This document shows positions 43,712 to 53,213 of a stretch of 64,000 nt of DNA, piece after piece; position 1 is the first letter of the stretch, and the number at the start of each line of letters is the position of its first letter. The translations under genes and the position numbers were made by a program. Origin of the DNA: Veillonella sp. 3310 (lineage in GTDB: Bacteria > Bacillota > Negativicutes > Veillonellales > Veillonellaceae). The stretch is from assembly GCF_003999875.1 (NCBI RefSeq), contig NZ_RQVJ01000005.1, forward strand, positions 62,001 through 126,000. The letters run 5' to 3'. The notes under the pieces are model-generated. The model was not told the origin of the DNA. It worked only from the letters and a program-made list of their open reading frames with translations, and did no database searches.

Positions 43712-44215
43712 ATGGCACTGAAAGACAGCTGGAATTCTGTAAAAAACTTTTTTGGCGGTAATCAAGATGATGGATATGAATATGAAGAGTATTCAGATGA
43801 TACATATGAAGAAGAATTTCAACAGCCAGTGGTAACAGCACCAGTGGCAGGTGGTAATGGACCTGTAGCATCTGCAGTAAAACCAAAAACAGGAGGATAT
43901 AATACAGTGGCACAACGTTCTAGTGGTATGAAAGTAGTCATCGTAGAGCCAAAAGCATTCGAAGACTCTGAAAACATTGCAAATCAATTGCGCGATATGC
44001 GTCCAGTAGTGATTAATTTTGAAAATACAGACCCTCATGAAGCTGCACGTATTGTGGACTTTGTTAGTGGCGCTACATTTGCTTTAGATGGCAAATTAGA
44101 AAAAATTGGTAAAGATATCTTTATCTGCGTACCAGTGAATGTAACAGTAGATTATACAGATAAAGAGTACACAGAAATATCTGACAAATTAGCTTGGAAA
44201 GAACCACAAGCCTAA
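43712..44215 (+). CDS. sepF: Cell division protein SepF
   Basis: Anchors and shapes FtsZ rings at the membrane (167 residues). The N-terminus MALKDSWNSVKNFFG is an amphipathic membrane helix. An acidic, Tyr/Glu-rich linker follows (20-70), and the C-terminal SepF domain (about 75-160) contains PVVINFENTDPHEAARIVDF (in part). ATG at 43712 is chosen for its 8-base distance from GGAGG; two upstream in-frame ATGs sit too close to or before that site. Confidence 0.95.
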   Translation: MALKDSWNSVKNFFGGNQDDGYEYEEYSDDTYEEEFQQPVVTAPVAGGNGPVASAVKPKTGGYNTVAQRSSGMKVVIVEPKAFEDSENIANQLRDMRPVVINFENTDPHEAARIVDFVSGATFALDGKLEKIGKDIFICVPVNVTVDYTDKEYTEISDKLAWKEPQA

Positions 44216-44231
44216 GCATTAGGAGGTAGCC

Positions 44232-45050
44232 ATGCAAAAAATACTACTAATTGGTGTAGGATCGATGGGTGGTGCTATTTTACAGGGGGCTTTGGAACAA
44301 GGTGTTTGGGGCCCTGAGGAAGTAGATGTACTAGTGCGTCGCAGTGAGCAAGCATCAGAATTAGAGCGCACGTTAGGTGTCACAGCCTTCACGGACTGTG
44401 ATGCCATACCTGCTTTTGATGAGTACAGAACCATTGTATTTGGCGTAAAACCTCAAGTCTTACCGTCTCTTATGGAAGAGGTGGGACCACAAATCGAGGC
44501 GAGAACATTATGTATTTCTATTGCGGCAGGCATTACATTGGATACATTACAATCCTTTGCACCCCATGTACATTGGTTACGAGCTATGCCGAATACTCCA
44601 ATTTTGGTAAAAGCTGGCTTTACAGCGATTGCTAGTAGTGAACAAGTGACACCAGGTGAGCGAGAACAAGCTTTGCGCATTTTCGAAGCCTTAGGTGAAG
44701 CCGTGGTATGTTCAGAAGCTGATTTAGACCGTATTGGCGCTCTAGCAGGGGCAGGTCCAGGCTATATGTATACCATTTTAGATGCTATGGCAAATGCAGG
44801 TGTTCGGATTGGTCTCACTAGGCCATTGGCGTTGCAAGCGGCGGTACAGACGATGTATGGCTCTGGCTTGATTGCCTTAGAAACAGGCGCTCATCCGAGT
44901 GTGCTTAGAGATCAAGTGACATCTCCCGGAGGTACGACTATAGCAGGTATTGCAGCCATGGAAAAAGAAGGGTTGCGTTCTTCCATTATGGAAGGCATCT
45001 TAGCTTGTTATGAACGGTCAAATGAAATAGGAAAACAACGTGAAAGATAA
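44232..45050 (+). CDS. proC: Pyrroline-5-carboxylate reductase
   Basis: Last step of proline synthesis (272 residues). The dinucleotide-binding start is LIGVGSMGGAI at 5-15. The family signature region AGAGPGYMYTILDAMANAG lies near 173-191, with SPGGTT later. It sits inside the division cluster, as often in Firmicutes. AGGAGG precedes the ATG. Confidence 0.96.
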   Translation: MQKILLIGVGSMGGAILQGALEQGVWGPEEVDVLVRRSEQASELERTLGVTAFTDCDAIPAFDEYRTIVFGVKPQVLPSLMEEVGPQIEARTLCISIAAGITLDTLQSFAPHVHWLRAMPNTPILVKAGFTAIASSEQVTPGEREQALRIFEALGEAVVCSEADLDRIGALAGAGPGYMYTILDAMANAGVRIGLTRPLALQAAVQTMYGSGLIALETGAHPSVLRDQVTSPGGTTIAGIAAMEKEGLRSSIMEGILACYERSNEIGKQRER

Positions 45051-45825
45051 AGAAAAGTTAATTCGATATTTTGAAGCATCTGGTAATGGCGAAGAGGCTA
45101 GACGTATGATTGATCTAGCGGAGCAAGTACAAGCAGGCCGACCTTACCGTGTGACAGATTTTATGTCACCTACAGGCCTTGTCATTGCAGATGCAGTAAA
45201 AGCGAATTTTGGTGGTATTAATATCATTTCCAGTGGTGGTTACGAAGGGGCAGAACGCCTTCGAGTGGCCTTTGTGGACCCTCACTTTCAAGGAACAGTA
45301 GATTTACAAATTGCGGTGCTGAAAGTATCTTGGGATCCACGATTCCGATTATTGACACATCGTGATGTGTTGGGTTCCCTAATGGGACTTGGTATTGATC
45401 GCACTCATTTTGGAGATATTATCGTCACTAGTGGTGGGGCGCAGGTAATCGTAGATGCAACGATAGCAGATTTTGTGATTCAAAACTTTACGAAAATTGC
45501 TATGGTCACGGTTACAGTATCACGGATGGAATTGAGTGAATTACAACCGAAAGAAGAAAAAATAAAAGAAGTGCGAACTACTGTTGCGTCTATGCGGTTG
45601 GATTCTATAGCTTCTTCAGGTTTTAGTACATCTCGTACAAAAGTTGTGGAGGCCATTAAGGCAGGATTAGTACAAGTGAATTGGCAACCTGCGAAAGGAC
45701 CAGCGCAAGAAGTAAAAGAAGGAGATATTATTTCTCTTCGTGGCAGAGGTCGTATGCAAATAGAAAGTATTACCGGCACGTCTAAAAAAGGGCGTATTGG
45801 AGTACATCTAAAACGATTTATGTAA
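45040..45825 (+). CDS. ylmH: YlmH family S4-domain RNA-binding protein
   Basis: RNA-binding protein of 261 residues, related to ribosome-rescue or cell-division-linked S4 proteins in Firmicutes. The central YlmH domain has GLGIDRTHFGDI near 110-121, and the C-terminal S4 domain runs from about 185 to 245 (LDSIASSGFSTSRTKV in part). GTG start, overlapping the end of proC by 11 bases. Confidence 0.93.
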   Translation: MKDKEKLIRYFEASGNGEEARRMIDLAEQVQAGRPYRVTDFMSPTGLVIADAVKANFGGINIISSGGYEGAERLRVAFVDPHFQGTVDLQIAVLKVSWDPRFRLLTHRDVLGSLMGLGIDRTHFGDIIVTSGGAQVIVDATIADFVIQNFTKIAMVTVTVSRMELSELQPKEEKIKEVRTTVASMRLDSIASSGFSTSRTKVVEAIKAGLVQVNWQPAKGPAQEVKEGDIISLRGRGRMQIESITGTSKKGRIGVHLKRFM

Positions 45826-45838
45826 GGAGGCTGATCCT

Positions 45839-46318
45839 ATGTTAACACCAATGGATATTCATAATAAAGAGTTTGGAAAAAGTATTCGTGGCTTTGACTG
45901 CGATGAAGTAAACGAGTTCTTGAATGAAGTGGTACAAGCTTATGAAATCTTGTATCGTGAAAACCGTGAAATGACTGATAAAGTAGAGCAAATGGAAAAA
46001 CGTTTGAATCAATATGAATCAACGGAAGAAACTATGCGCAATACATTGGTGCTTGCTCAAGAGACTGGTGAAAATGTAAAAGAGGCAGCTCGTAAAGAGG
46101 CTGATTTAATTTTACAGAATGCGGAACAACAACGATCTACGATTTTAGAAGATGCCAATCGTGCGTTGCGAGAAGCAGAAGCTAAATATGCTACCATTGC
46201 GAATGAAATGGCCGTGTTCCGTGCAAAAGTAGAATCAATTTTAACAGCGCAACTACAATTATTAGATGGTATTGCTTTAGAGGAAACAAAACCTGTAGAG
46301 ACAGAAACAGAAGTATAA
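45839..46318 (+). CDS. divIVA: DivIVA family cell division protein
   Basis: Coiled-coil protein of 159 residues that binds curved membrane at septum and poles. It begins LTPMDIHNKEFGKSIRGFD (family start with the membrane-contacting Phe/Arg loop), followed by the first coiled coil (about 25-65) and a second long one (about 70-145). AAGGAGG precedes the ATG. It is the last gene of the division cluster; a terminator follows 9 bases after the stop. Confidence 0.95.
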   Translation: MLTPMDIHNKEFGKSIRGFDCDEVNEFLNEVVQAYEILYRENREMTDKVEQMEKRLNQYESTEETMRNTLVLAQETGENVKEAARKEADLILQNAEQQRSTILEDANRALREAEAKYATIANEMAVFRAKVESILTAQLQLLDGIALEETKPVETETEV

Positions 46319-46327
46319 GGTGAATTT

Positions 46328-46352
46328 CGGCTTGAGTATTCAAGCCGTTTTT
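46328..46352 (+). terminator. Terminator after divIVA
   Basis: CGGCTTGA and TCAAGCCG around a short loop, followed by TTTTT. It separates the division cluster from the tetrapyrrole operon and shows that the open frame running through it is not coding there. Confidence 0.9.
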
Positions 46353-46382
46353 GCCATTGTAGAGACATATAAGGATAGTAGG

Positions 46383-47018
46383 ATGATAACAGTTGGACTT
46401 TCACTTAAAGACAGGCCTTGTCTTGTAGTCGGCGGAGGGCAAGTAGCGCTGCGTAGAATTGAAAAGTTAATAGACGAAGAGGCATCTATTATAGTAGTTA
46501 GTCCTGATGTATTGCCTGACATTGTAACATACCATAAAGCAGGTGTATTACAATGGATAGAGAAGCCTTATAGCTCAGAATATATGGTAGGGCAACAGTT
46601 TGTCATTATTGCTACGGATATTCCTGCTGTGAATGCGCAAGTCATGGAAGATGCTCAAGAAGTACAAGCTTTCATTAATCGGGCTGATGTGAAAGATGAT
46701 TCTACTTGGGTATTCGGCAGTGCTACGGAGATTGGTGATTTAGAGATTTCTATATTTACCAATCAAGTGAGCCCACGAGTGAGTCGCTTGCTTAGACAGG
46801 ATATAGAAACCAGGTACGGCATATTAGCCGAGTGGCTGCCTCAGATTCGTCTATGGAGACAAGAATTACAGCATATATTAAATACGCCAAAAGAACGAGA
46901 GCAGTTCTGGCGTACAAATTTAGGAGAATCGGAGTTTATACAAATATTAGAGGGTCAAGGAGACTCAGTGAAGGAGAATATTGTACATGCAATTAGTCGT
47001 ATTAGGTCTGAATCATAG
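46383..47018 (+). CDS. Precorrin-2 dehydrogenase / sirohydrochlorin ferrochelatase-type protein
   Basis: CysG-N/Met8-like enzyme of 211 residues that oxidises precorrin-2 with NAD+ to sirohydrochlorin and may insert iron to give sirohaem. The dinucleotide loop VVGGGQVALRR is at 15-25 and FGSATEIGDLEISIFTNQ-SPR (split by a Val) near 115-137 matches the family's second block. ATG with AAGGA before it. It overlaps hemA by 32 bases and opens the operon, which links it to sirohaem use, for example by the reductase at 28117. Confidence 0.88.
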   Translation: MITVGLSLKDRPCLVVGGGQVALRRIEKLIDEEASIIVVSPDVLPDIVTYHKAGVLQWIEKPYSSEYMVGQQFVIIATDIPAVNAQVMEDAQEVQAFINRADVKDDSTWVFGSATEIGDLEISIFTNQVSPRVSRLLRQDIETRYGILAEWLPQIRLWRQELQHILNTPKEREQFWRTNLGESEFIQILEGQGDSVKENIVHAISRIRSES

Positions 47019-48273
47019 AAGTGCACCTGTAGATGTACGAGAGAAATTTTCTTTTTCCAAAGAAGCTCTCGATCATGCTATGGATCACATCTATGCTCAT
47101 GAAGAAGTAGAGGAATGCGTCCTTTTATCGACGTGTAACCGCACAGAACTCTATGTCGTCCTAAATGACATGGAGAATGTAAAAGAATATATGATACGTT
47201 TACTACTGCATCTGAAAGGTGAAGAAACGGTAGACGTAGATGAGAAATGGTTTTTCCTGTATGAAGGGAAGGCATGTATTTCTCATTTATTTAGAGTGGC
47301 ATCTAGTTTAGATTCTCTTGTGTTAGGAGAAGGTCAAATTTTGAGCCAATTAAAAATGGCCTATATTTCTTCCTATAGTAAGGGATTAACAGCATCTGTA
47401 TTTAATATTATTTTCCAAAAAGCCATTGCTGTAGGGAAACGTGTGCGTACGATGACGGGGATTGCGAATACGCCAGTATCTGTTAGTTATACAGCAGTCA
47501 ATTTAGCGGAAGATAGTTTAGATATTCCTATCAGTGAGGCAAAGGTTCTCATTTTGGGAGCTGGTCAAATGAGTGAGCTCACAGCTCGTCATTTACAAGC
47601 TAAAGGGGTAAAGAGTATTTTCGTGTCCAATCGGACGTTCAAAACAGCAGAAGAATTGGCAAAGCAATTCAATGGTAAAGCCGTTGATTTTGACAATTTT
47701 GTAGAAGAAGCCAAAGTAGCAGATATTATTATTACATCTACTGGTGCACCTCATTATGTGATTGAATGGGAAGAAGCGGAAGAAATCATGGATGGCCGTG
47801 GTGGTAAACCAATTGTCATGATCGATATTGCTGTTCCCCGTGATATCAACCCAGATGTAACAGAAATTCCAGGAGTGTATTTGTTTAACATTGATGCCTT
47901 GGAAAGTGTAGTAGAAGCGAATAAACACCAACGAGAAGAAGAAGCTCAAAAAGCAGAGCCTATCTTAGAAGAAGCCTTACAAGAAATTGAAGAAAAATTA
48001 CAATATCTATCGGTTCGTCCTATTATGGTCTTGCTTAGTGAAAAAGCAGAAGCCATTCGTAAACGTGAAGTACATCGAGCGATGGCAAAATTACCTAATG
48101 CCACAGAGCTAGAACGTAAGATTATTAGCAATATGTCCCGCATGTTGGTACGTAAATTATTGCGTGATCCAATGATTCATTTTGGTGAAGTAGCGGGTAA
48201 AGAAGAAGAGCGAGATTATTGGAAGTTATTCCAAGATATGTTTGCTTTGGAAGTGGAGGACGACACACTATGA
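46987..48273 (+). CDS. hemA: Glutamyl-tRNA reductase
   Basis: First committed step of C5 tetrapyrrole synthesis: glutamyl-tRNA to glutamate-1-semialdehyde with NADPH (428 residues). Catalytic Cys50 lies in STCNRTE, the same number as in known enzymes. LGEGQILSQLK and LGAGQMSELTARHL are the substrate and NADPH blocks. ATG at 46987 is preferred; a TTG at 46981 is closer to AAGGAG. It overlaps hemC by ATGA. Confidence 0.97.
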   Translation: MQLVVLGLNHRSAPVDVREKFSFSKEALDHAMDHIYAHEEVEECVLLSTCNRTELYVVLNDMENVKEYMIRLLLHLKGEETVDVDEKWFFLYEGKACISHLFRVASSLDSLVLGEGQILSQLKMAYISSYSKGLTASVFNIIFQKAIAVGKRVRTMTGIANTPVSVSYTAVNLAEDSLDIPISEAKVLILGAGQMSELTARHLQAKGVKSIFVSNRTFKTAEELAKQFNGKAVDFDNFVEEAKVADIIITSTGAPHYVIEWEEAEEIMDGRGGKPIVMIDIAVPRDINPDVTEIPGVYLFNIDALESVVEANKHQREEEAQKAEPILEEALQEIEEKLQYLSVRPIMVLLSEKAEAIRKREVHRAMAKLPNATELERKIISNMSRMLVRKLLRDPMIHFGEVAGKEEERDYWKLFQDMFALEVEDDTL

Positions 48274-49208
48274 GAAACATAATTCGTATAGGCACCCGTA
48301 GTAGTGCCCTTGCTTTATGGCAAGCCAACTATGTAGCAGATACATTGCGTAAACATTACCCACAGTGCAAGGTGGAGTTAGTCCATCACAGTACGAAAGG
48401 TGATCGTATTTTAGAAAAACCATTGGCTGAAATCGGTGGTAAAGGTTTATTTACAGAAGAGCTAGAAGCATCTATGCGTGATGGTAGCATCGATTTGGCT
48501 GTACACAGCTTGAAAGATATGCCTACAGAATTGCCAGAAGATTTGGTACTAGGTGCTATTACAGAGCGTGAAACACCATGTGATGCTTTGGTATCACCAA
48601 AATATAAAACACTAGATCAACTACCACAAGGTGCTAAGGTAGGGACTAGTAGTTTACGCCGTCAAGCACAATTGTTGAATCAACGACCTGATTTGCAGGT
48701 TTCTGTACTTCGTGGGAATGTGCAAACGCGATTAAACAAATTAGAAACAGAAAACTTTGATGCCATTGTATTAGCAGAGGCAGGGTTAAAACGATTGGGG
48801 CTGGAATCTGTTGTTACACAGACTTTCACTAGCGATGAAATGATTCCTGCTGTAGGTCAAGGGGCATTGGGCATTGAATGTCGCAAGGATGATACAGAAA
48901 TGCTAGATATGTTATCTGTATTGCACGATGAAAATACTATGTGGGCTACTCGTGGAGAACGTAGTTTCCTTCGTCAACTCGAAGGTGGTTGCCAAGTACC
49001 GATGGGTGTACATGGGACGATTTATAAAGGACAATTAACGTTGAAAGCTATCATTGCTTCTTTAGATGGAAAAAATTGTTTTGAAGGTGAATTGTCAGGA
49101 CCAAAAGAAAAAGCAGATATGTTAGGTCGTAACTTGGCGAAAGCTCTCTATGAAGAAGGGGGCAAAGCCATCATTGACGATTTAGTAGAAAGAGGAGTAT
49201 TGAAATGA
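48270..49208 (+). CDS. hemC: Porphobilinogen deaminase (hydroxymethylbilane synthase)
   Basis: Links four porphobilinogens to hydroxymethylbilane (312 residues). RIGTRSSALALWQA near the start, KDMPTELP near 83-90 and GGCQVPMG, carrying the cysteine that holds the dipyrromethane cofactor, near 233-240. ATG overlaps the hemA stop by 4 bases with GGAGGA ahead. Confidence 0.97.
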   Translation: MRNIIRIGTRSSALALWQANYVADTLRKHYPQCKVELVHHSTKGDRILEKPLAEIGGKGLFTEELEASMRDGSIDLAVHSLKDMPTELPEDLVLGAITERETPCDALVSPKYKTLDQLPQGAKVGTSSLRRQAQLLNQRPDLQVSVLRGNVQTRLNKLETENFDAIVLAEAGLKRLGLESVVTQTFTSDEMIPAVGQGALGIECRKDDTEMLDMLSVLHDENTMWATRGERSFLRQLEGGCQVPMGVHGTIYKGQLTLKAIIASLDGKNCFEGELSGPKEKADMLGRNLAKALYEEGGKAIIDDLVERGVLK

Positions 49209-50740
49209 CAGGCATTGTATATTTAATTGGTGCCGGACCGGGTGATCATAAATTAATCACTCTAAAAGGTAAGGAATGTATTGAAAAAGCAGATGTTATT
49301 GTTTATGACTATTTAGCAGATGCTCATTTCTTGTCCTATGCGAAAGAAGGAGCAGAGATCATTTATGCAGGTAAAAAAAGCAACAATCATACGATGCATC
49401 AATGGGAAATCAACGAACTTCTCGTAAAATGTGGATTAGAAGGTAAAGTGGTGGCTCGTCTTAAAGGGGGCGACCCTCTAGTATTTGGTCGTGGTGGTGA
49501 AGAAGCGTTGGCTTTGGTAGAAGCGGGCGTGCCATTTGAATTTGTACCTGGTATTACATCTGGTATTTCTGCGCCAGCCTATGCTGGGATTCCTGTCACC
49601 CAACGTGCCATGGCGACGTCCTTTGCCATTGTTACAGGTCATGAAGATCCAACAAAACCAGAATCTGGTATGAATTGGGATGGCTTAGCTAAATCTGTGG
49701 ATACGATCTCCTTTGTGATGGGTATCTCGAATTTACCGAGCATTGCCACTAACTTAATCAAATATGGTCGTCCTAAGGAAACTCCAGTGGCAGTCATCCG
49801 TTGGGGAACAAAACCAATCCAAGAAACGTTGGTCTCTACCTTGGAGCATGTCGTAGAAGATGTAGAAAAAGCGCAATTGAAAGCACCAGCTATTGTTATC
49901 GTTGGGGAAGTAGTATCTTTGCGGGAGCAATTACGTTGGTTTGATAATAAACCATTATTTGGTAAAACTATCGTGGTCACACGAGCTCGTAGTAAAGCTA
50001 GCGCCTTATCTGAACGATTACTAGAATTGGGGGCCCATGTCATCGAAGCATCTGCTATCAAAACACAGGCATTGCCTCGTACAGAGGAGATGGATGTGGC
50101 TTATGATAGCTTATCTTCCTACGATGGATTAATTTTTACATCTGCCGAAGGGGTGCGGTTCTTCTTTGATGGTTTATTAGACCGTGGCTTAGATAGCCGT
50201 GCTTTAGGTTCTATGAAAGTATGTGCTATCGGCAGTGCTACCGCAAAATCTTTATTAGATCGAGGCATTCGTGCGGACATCGTGCCACCGAATTACCAAG
50301 CGGAATCTGTGGTGGAAACCATTACAGTAGAACAGAGTCGTGTATGGCCAGAACGAGCGCTAGGCGATTTGCGATTTGTGCTAGTACAACCAAAAGTGGC
50401 ACGCGATGTGATTTATAAAGGACTTTCACAGGCAGGATGCGATGTGACGGTATTGCGTTTGTATGAAACGGTACAAGATACGTCCCACAAAGAATATTTA
50501 GAAGAAGCCCTACGAGCAGGGGAAGTAGATTACATTACGTTTACAAGTTCTTCTACGGTGACGAATACAAAAGATATGCTTGGCTCCGATGCAGTGAATT
50601 TATTAGGAAACACGAAGGTTGTTTGCATTGGACCGATTACAGGTGCTACCTGTGTGGAAGAAGGGATTCAACCAGATTTAATTGGTGAAACTTTTACAAT
50701 CCCTGCGATGGTGGATCTAATCTTGAATGATTGCAAATAG
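49205..50740 (+). CDS. cobA-hemD: Fused uroporphyrinogen-III methyltransferase and uroporphyrinogen-III synthase
   Basis: Two enzymes in one chain of 511 residues. The N-terminal SUMT part (1-245) has [10 protein letters not shown] and [13 protein letters not shown], and adds two methyl groups to give precorrin-2. The C-terminal HemD part (about 250-505) closes the macrocycle. The fusion channels uroporphyrinogen III into the sirohaem/cobalamin branch and is common in Firmicutes. It overlaps hemC by ATGA. Confidence 0.95.
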   Translation: MTGIVYLIGAGPGDHKLITLKGKECIEKADVIVYDYLADAHFLSYAKEGAEIIYAGKKSNNHTMHQWEINELLVKCGLEGKVVARLKGGDPLVFGRGGEEALALVEAGVPFEFVPGITSGISAPAYAGIPVTQRAMATSFAIVTGHEDPTKPESGMNWDGLAKSVDTISFVMGISNLPSIATNLIKYGRPKETPVAVIRWGTKPIQETLVSTLEHVVEDVEKAQLKAPAIVIVGEVVSLREQLRWFDNKPLFGKTIVVTRARSKASALSERLLELGAHVIEASAIKTQALPRTEEMDVAYDSLSSYDGLIFTSAEGVRFFFDGLLDRGLDSRALGSMKVCAIGSATAKSLLDRGIRADIVPPNYQAESVVETITVEQSRVWPERALGDLRFVLVQPKVARDVIYKGLSQAGCDVTVLRLYETVQDTSHKEYLEEALRAGEVDYITFTSSSTVTNTKDMLGSDAVNLLGNTKVVCIGPITGATCVEEGIQPDLIGETFTIPAMVDLILNDCK

Positions 50741-50753
50741 AAAGAGGCATAAT

Positions 50754-51728
50754 ATGGAATTACGAAATCGACCAAGACGATTGCGCATCAACCCAGCCAT
50801 GCGTGCGTTGGTTCGTGAAACAACATTACAAGTAGATGATTTAATCTATCCTATATTTATTGTTCCCGGCACAGGGGTGAAAGAAGAAATTTCTTCCTTA
50901 CCAGGACAATATCATGTATCCGTGGACGAAGCTGTGAAATTGGCGAAAGAAGCCTATGACTTAGGTATTAAGGGAGTTGAAATTTTCGGCATTCCTACTT
51001 ACAAAGATGAAGATGGTTCTTCTGCGTGGGATATGGAACAACCGGTACAGCAAGCGATTATGGCGATCCGTAAAGAAGTGCCAGAGTTGATCGTGATTTC
51101 CGACGTATGCCTTTGCCAATACACATCTACAGGCCATTGCGGTCATGTGGAACATCATGAAGTCATGAATGATGCTACGTTGCCATTATTGTGTAATGTA
51201 GCAGTGAGCCATGCGAAAGCGGGTGCTCACATGGTGGCACCATCTGACATGATGGATGGACGTATTGCTGCGATTCGTGAAGCCTTAGATGCAGCGGGAT
51301 TTAGCAATGTATCTATTATGAGTTATGCGGCGAAATATGCGTCCGCCTATTATGGACCATTCCGTGATGCGGTCCATTCTGCGCCAGGATTTGGGGACCG
51401 TAAAGGATACCAAATGGATGAGGCCAATCGTTTAGAAGCCTTGCGTGAAGTGGAACAAGATATCATCGAAGGGGCGGATATCATTATGATTAAGCCAGCT
51501 CTATCCTATTTGGATATTGTACGCGAAGTACGGGATAACTTCGATTGTCCTTTAGCCGTTTACAATGTCAGCGGTGAATATGCCATGATTAAAACAGCAG
51601 CGGCAGCGGGGTTGGTAGATGAAAAACGCATTACTTTGGAAACCTTGCTATCCATGAAACGAGCAGGGGCAAAGATGATTATTACCTATCATGCCTTGGA
51701 TGTGGCACGTTGGCTACAAGAAAAATAG
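50754..51728 (+). CDS. hemB: Delta-aminolevulinic acid dehydratase (porphobilinogen synthase)
   Basis: Condenses two 5-aminolevulinates to porphobilinogen (324 residues). Zinc ligands are visible in DVCLCQYTSTGHCGH. The two active-site lysines lie in AAKYASAYYGPFRD and MIKPALSYLDI. ATG with AAAGAGG ahead, 13 bases after the fused gene; the longer TTG-started frame overlaps that gene and lacks a site. Confidence 0.97.
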   Translation: MELRNRPRRLRINPAMRALVRETTLQVDDLIYPIFIVPGTGVKEEISSLPGQYHVSVDEAVKLAKEAYDLGIKGVEIFGIPTYKDEDGSSAWDMEQPVQQAIMAIRKEVPELIVISDVCLCQYTSTGHCGHVEHHEVMNDATLPLLCNVAVSHAKAGAHMVAPSDMMDGRIAAIREALDAAGFSNVSIMSYAAKYASAYYGPFRDAVHSAPGFGDRKGYQMDEANRLEALREVEQDIIEGADIIMIKPALSYLDIVREVRDNFDCPLAVYNVSGEYAMIKTAAAAGLVDEKRITLETLLSMKRAGAKMIITYHALDVARWLQEK

Positions 51729-51749
51729 TGTGGAAATATAGGAGCCATT

Positions 51750-53045
51750 ATGTTTAGTTTAGAAAAATCAAAACAAGCCTTTACAGAGGCTCGTGAATAT
51801 ATGCCAGGTGGTGTGAACAGTCCCGTTCGCTCTTACCGCAGTGTAGGGGGCAATCCTCCTTTTATCAGTTCTGCTAGTGGATCTCGCATTTACGATATTG
51901 ATGGCAATGAGTACATCGATTACGTATTGTCTTGGGGTCCTATGATTCTAGGTCATGCGAATCCTGAAATCGTGGCGTCTATTTTGGAAGCCATCCCTCG
52001 TGGTACTAGTTATGGAGCACCAACACTGCTTGAAACAGAAGTGGCGAAAAAAATTCAAGCTTTCTATCCATCTATGGAAATGGTACGCATGGTGAACTCT
52101 GGTACAGAATCTACTATGAGTGCCTTGCGTTTGGCTCGTGGCTATACAGGTCGTGACAAAATTGTGAAATTTATCGGCTGTTACCATGGTCATAGTGATA
52201 GCTTGTTAGTGAAAGCTGGTTCTGGCTTAGCTACCTTTGGCGTGCCTGATAGTCCCGGCGTGCCAACTGGTGTGGCAAGGGATACGATTACATTGCCGTA
52301 CAATGATTCTGATGCAGTTCGCCAATTGTTCGAGGCTCATGGTGAAAGTATTGCAGCCATCATCGTGGAACCAGTAGCAGGTAATATGGGCTGTGTACCT
52401 CCTGTGGAAGGATTCTTGGAGACTTTGCGTGAAGTAACGACAGAGCACGGTGCAGTCCTCATCTTTGATGAAGTGATGTGCGGATTCCGCTCCAGTTCTG
52501 GAGGGGCACAAAAATATTACAATGTCATTCCAGATTTGACATGCTTAGGTAAAATCGTAGGCGGTGGCTTACCAATGGCGGTATTCGGTGGCAAGAAAGA
52601 AATTATGTCTTCCATTGCTCCATCCGGTCCTGTGTACCAAGCAGGCACCTTGAGTGGTAATCCAGTAGCCATGGCGGCAGGTCTTGCTACCTTGTCTATG
52701 TTGCAAAAACATCCGAATGCATTCCGTCAAGTAGAGGAATCTACAGAAGCCTTATGCCAAGGATTAGAAGCGGCGGCGAAAGAAGTAGGTGTACCTGTAG
52801 TAGTACAACGAGTAGGATCTATGTTTACTCTCTTCTTCACAGATAAAGCAGTGCATAACTTCGATGACGCCAGCGCTTGTGATATGGAAGTGTTTAAAAC
52901 ATTCTTCCATTACAACTTGGAACGTGGCATCTATTATGCAGCCAGCCAATATGAAAGCAACTTCTTATCTACGTGCCATAGCGATCAAGATTTGGCATAC
53001 ACATTACAAATTGCAAAAGAAGCGTTTCAAGCTATTAAAGAGTAA
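51750..53045 (+). CDS. hemL: Glutamate-1-semialdehyde 2,1-aminomutase
   Basis: PLP enzyme (431 residues) that turns glutamate-1-semialdehyde into 5-aminolevulinate. The PLP lysine is in CLGKIVGGGLPMA, the aspartate-containing stretch is LIFDEVMCGFR. VNSPVRSYRSVGG is the family start. AGGAG precedes the ATG. Last gene of the operon, although its reaction is the second step. Confidence 0.97.
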   Translation: MFSLEKSKQAFTEAREYMPGGVNSPVRSYRSVGGNPPFISSASGSRIYDIDGNEYIDYVLSWGPMILGHANPEIVASILEAIPRGTSYGAPTLLETEVAKKIQAFYPSMEMVRMVNSGTESTMSALRLARGYTGRDKIVKFIGCYHGHSDSLLVKAGSGLATFGVPDSPGVPTGVARDTITLPYNDSDAVRQLFEAHGESIAAIIVEPVAGNMGCVPPVEGFLETLREVTTEHGAVLIFDEVMCGFRSSSGGAQKYYNVIPDLTCLGKIVGGGLPMAVFGGKKEIMSSIAPSGPVYQAGTLSGNPVAMAAGLATLSMLQKHPNAFRQVEESTEALCQGLEAAAKEVGVPVVVQRVGSMFTLFFTDKAVHNFDDASACDMEVFKTFFHYNLERGIYYAASQYESNFLSTCHSDQDLAYTLQIAKEAFQAIKE

Positions 53046-53124
53046 TATGAGTATTAACCTTTCTTATGAAGAGTAATGAAAACCGATAAAAATTAATAGT
53101 ATGTCATATCATACATGTATGAAT

Positions 53125-53190
53125 AGAAATGCCATACACATCGAAGATAATCTATGTTACACTAGATTATATAGAGTGTATGGCATTCTA
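53125..53190. repeat. Nested inverted repeat before the rhodanese gene
   Basis: AATGCCATACAC at 53128-53139 pairs with its perfect complement at 53176-53187. Inside, ATAATCTA (53147-53154) pairs with TAGATTAT (53163-53170). The result is a long stem with small internal loops. No T-run follows. It may be a leader hairpin, an operator or a weak terminator of the hem operon. Confidence 0.55.
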
Positions 53191-53213
53191 GTTTATATAT
53201 AGGAGGTGTAATG

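Noticed and set aside
46320-46382. Longer N-terminus for the precorrin-2 dehydrogenase
   Set aside because: The extension crosses an intrinsic terminator and lacks a ribosome site; the ATG at 46383 has AAGGA.
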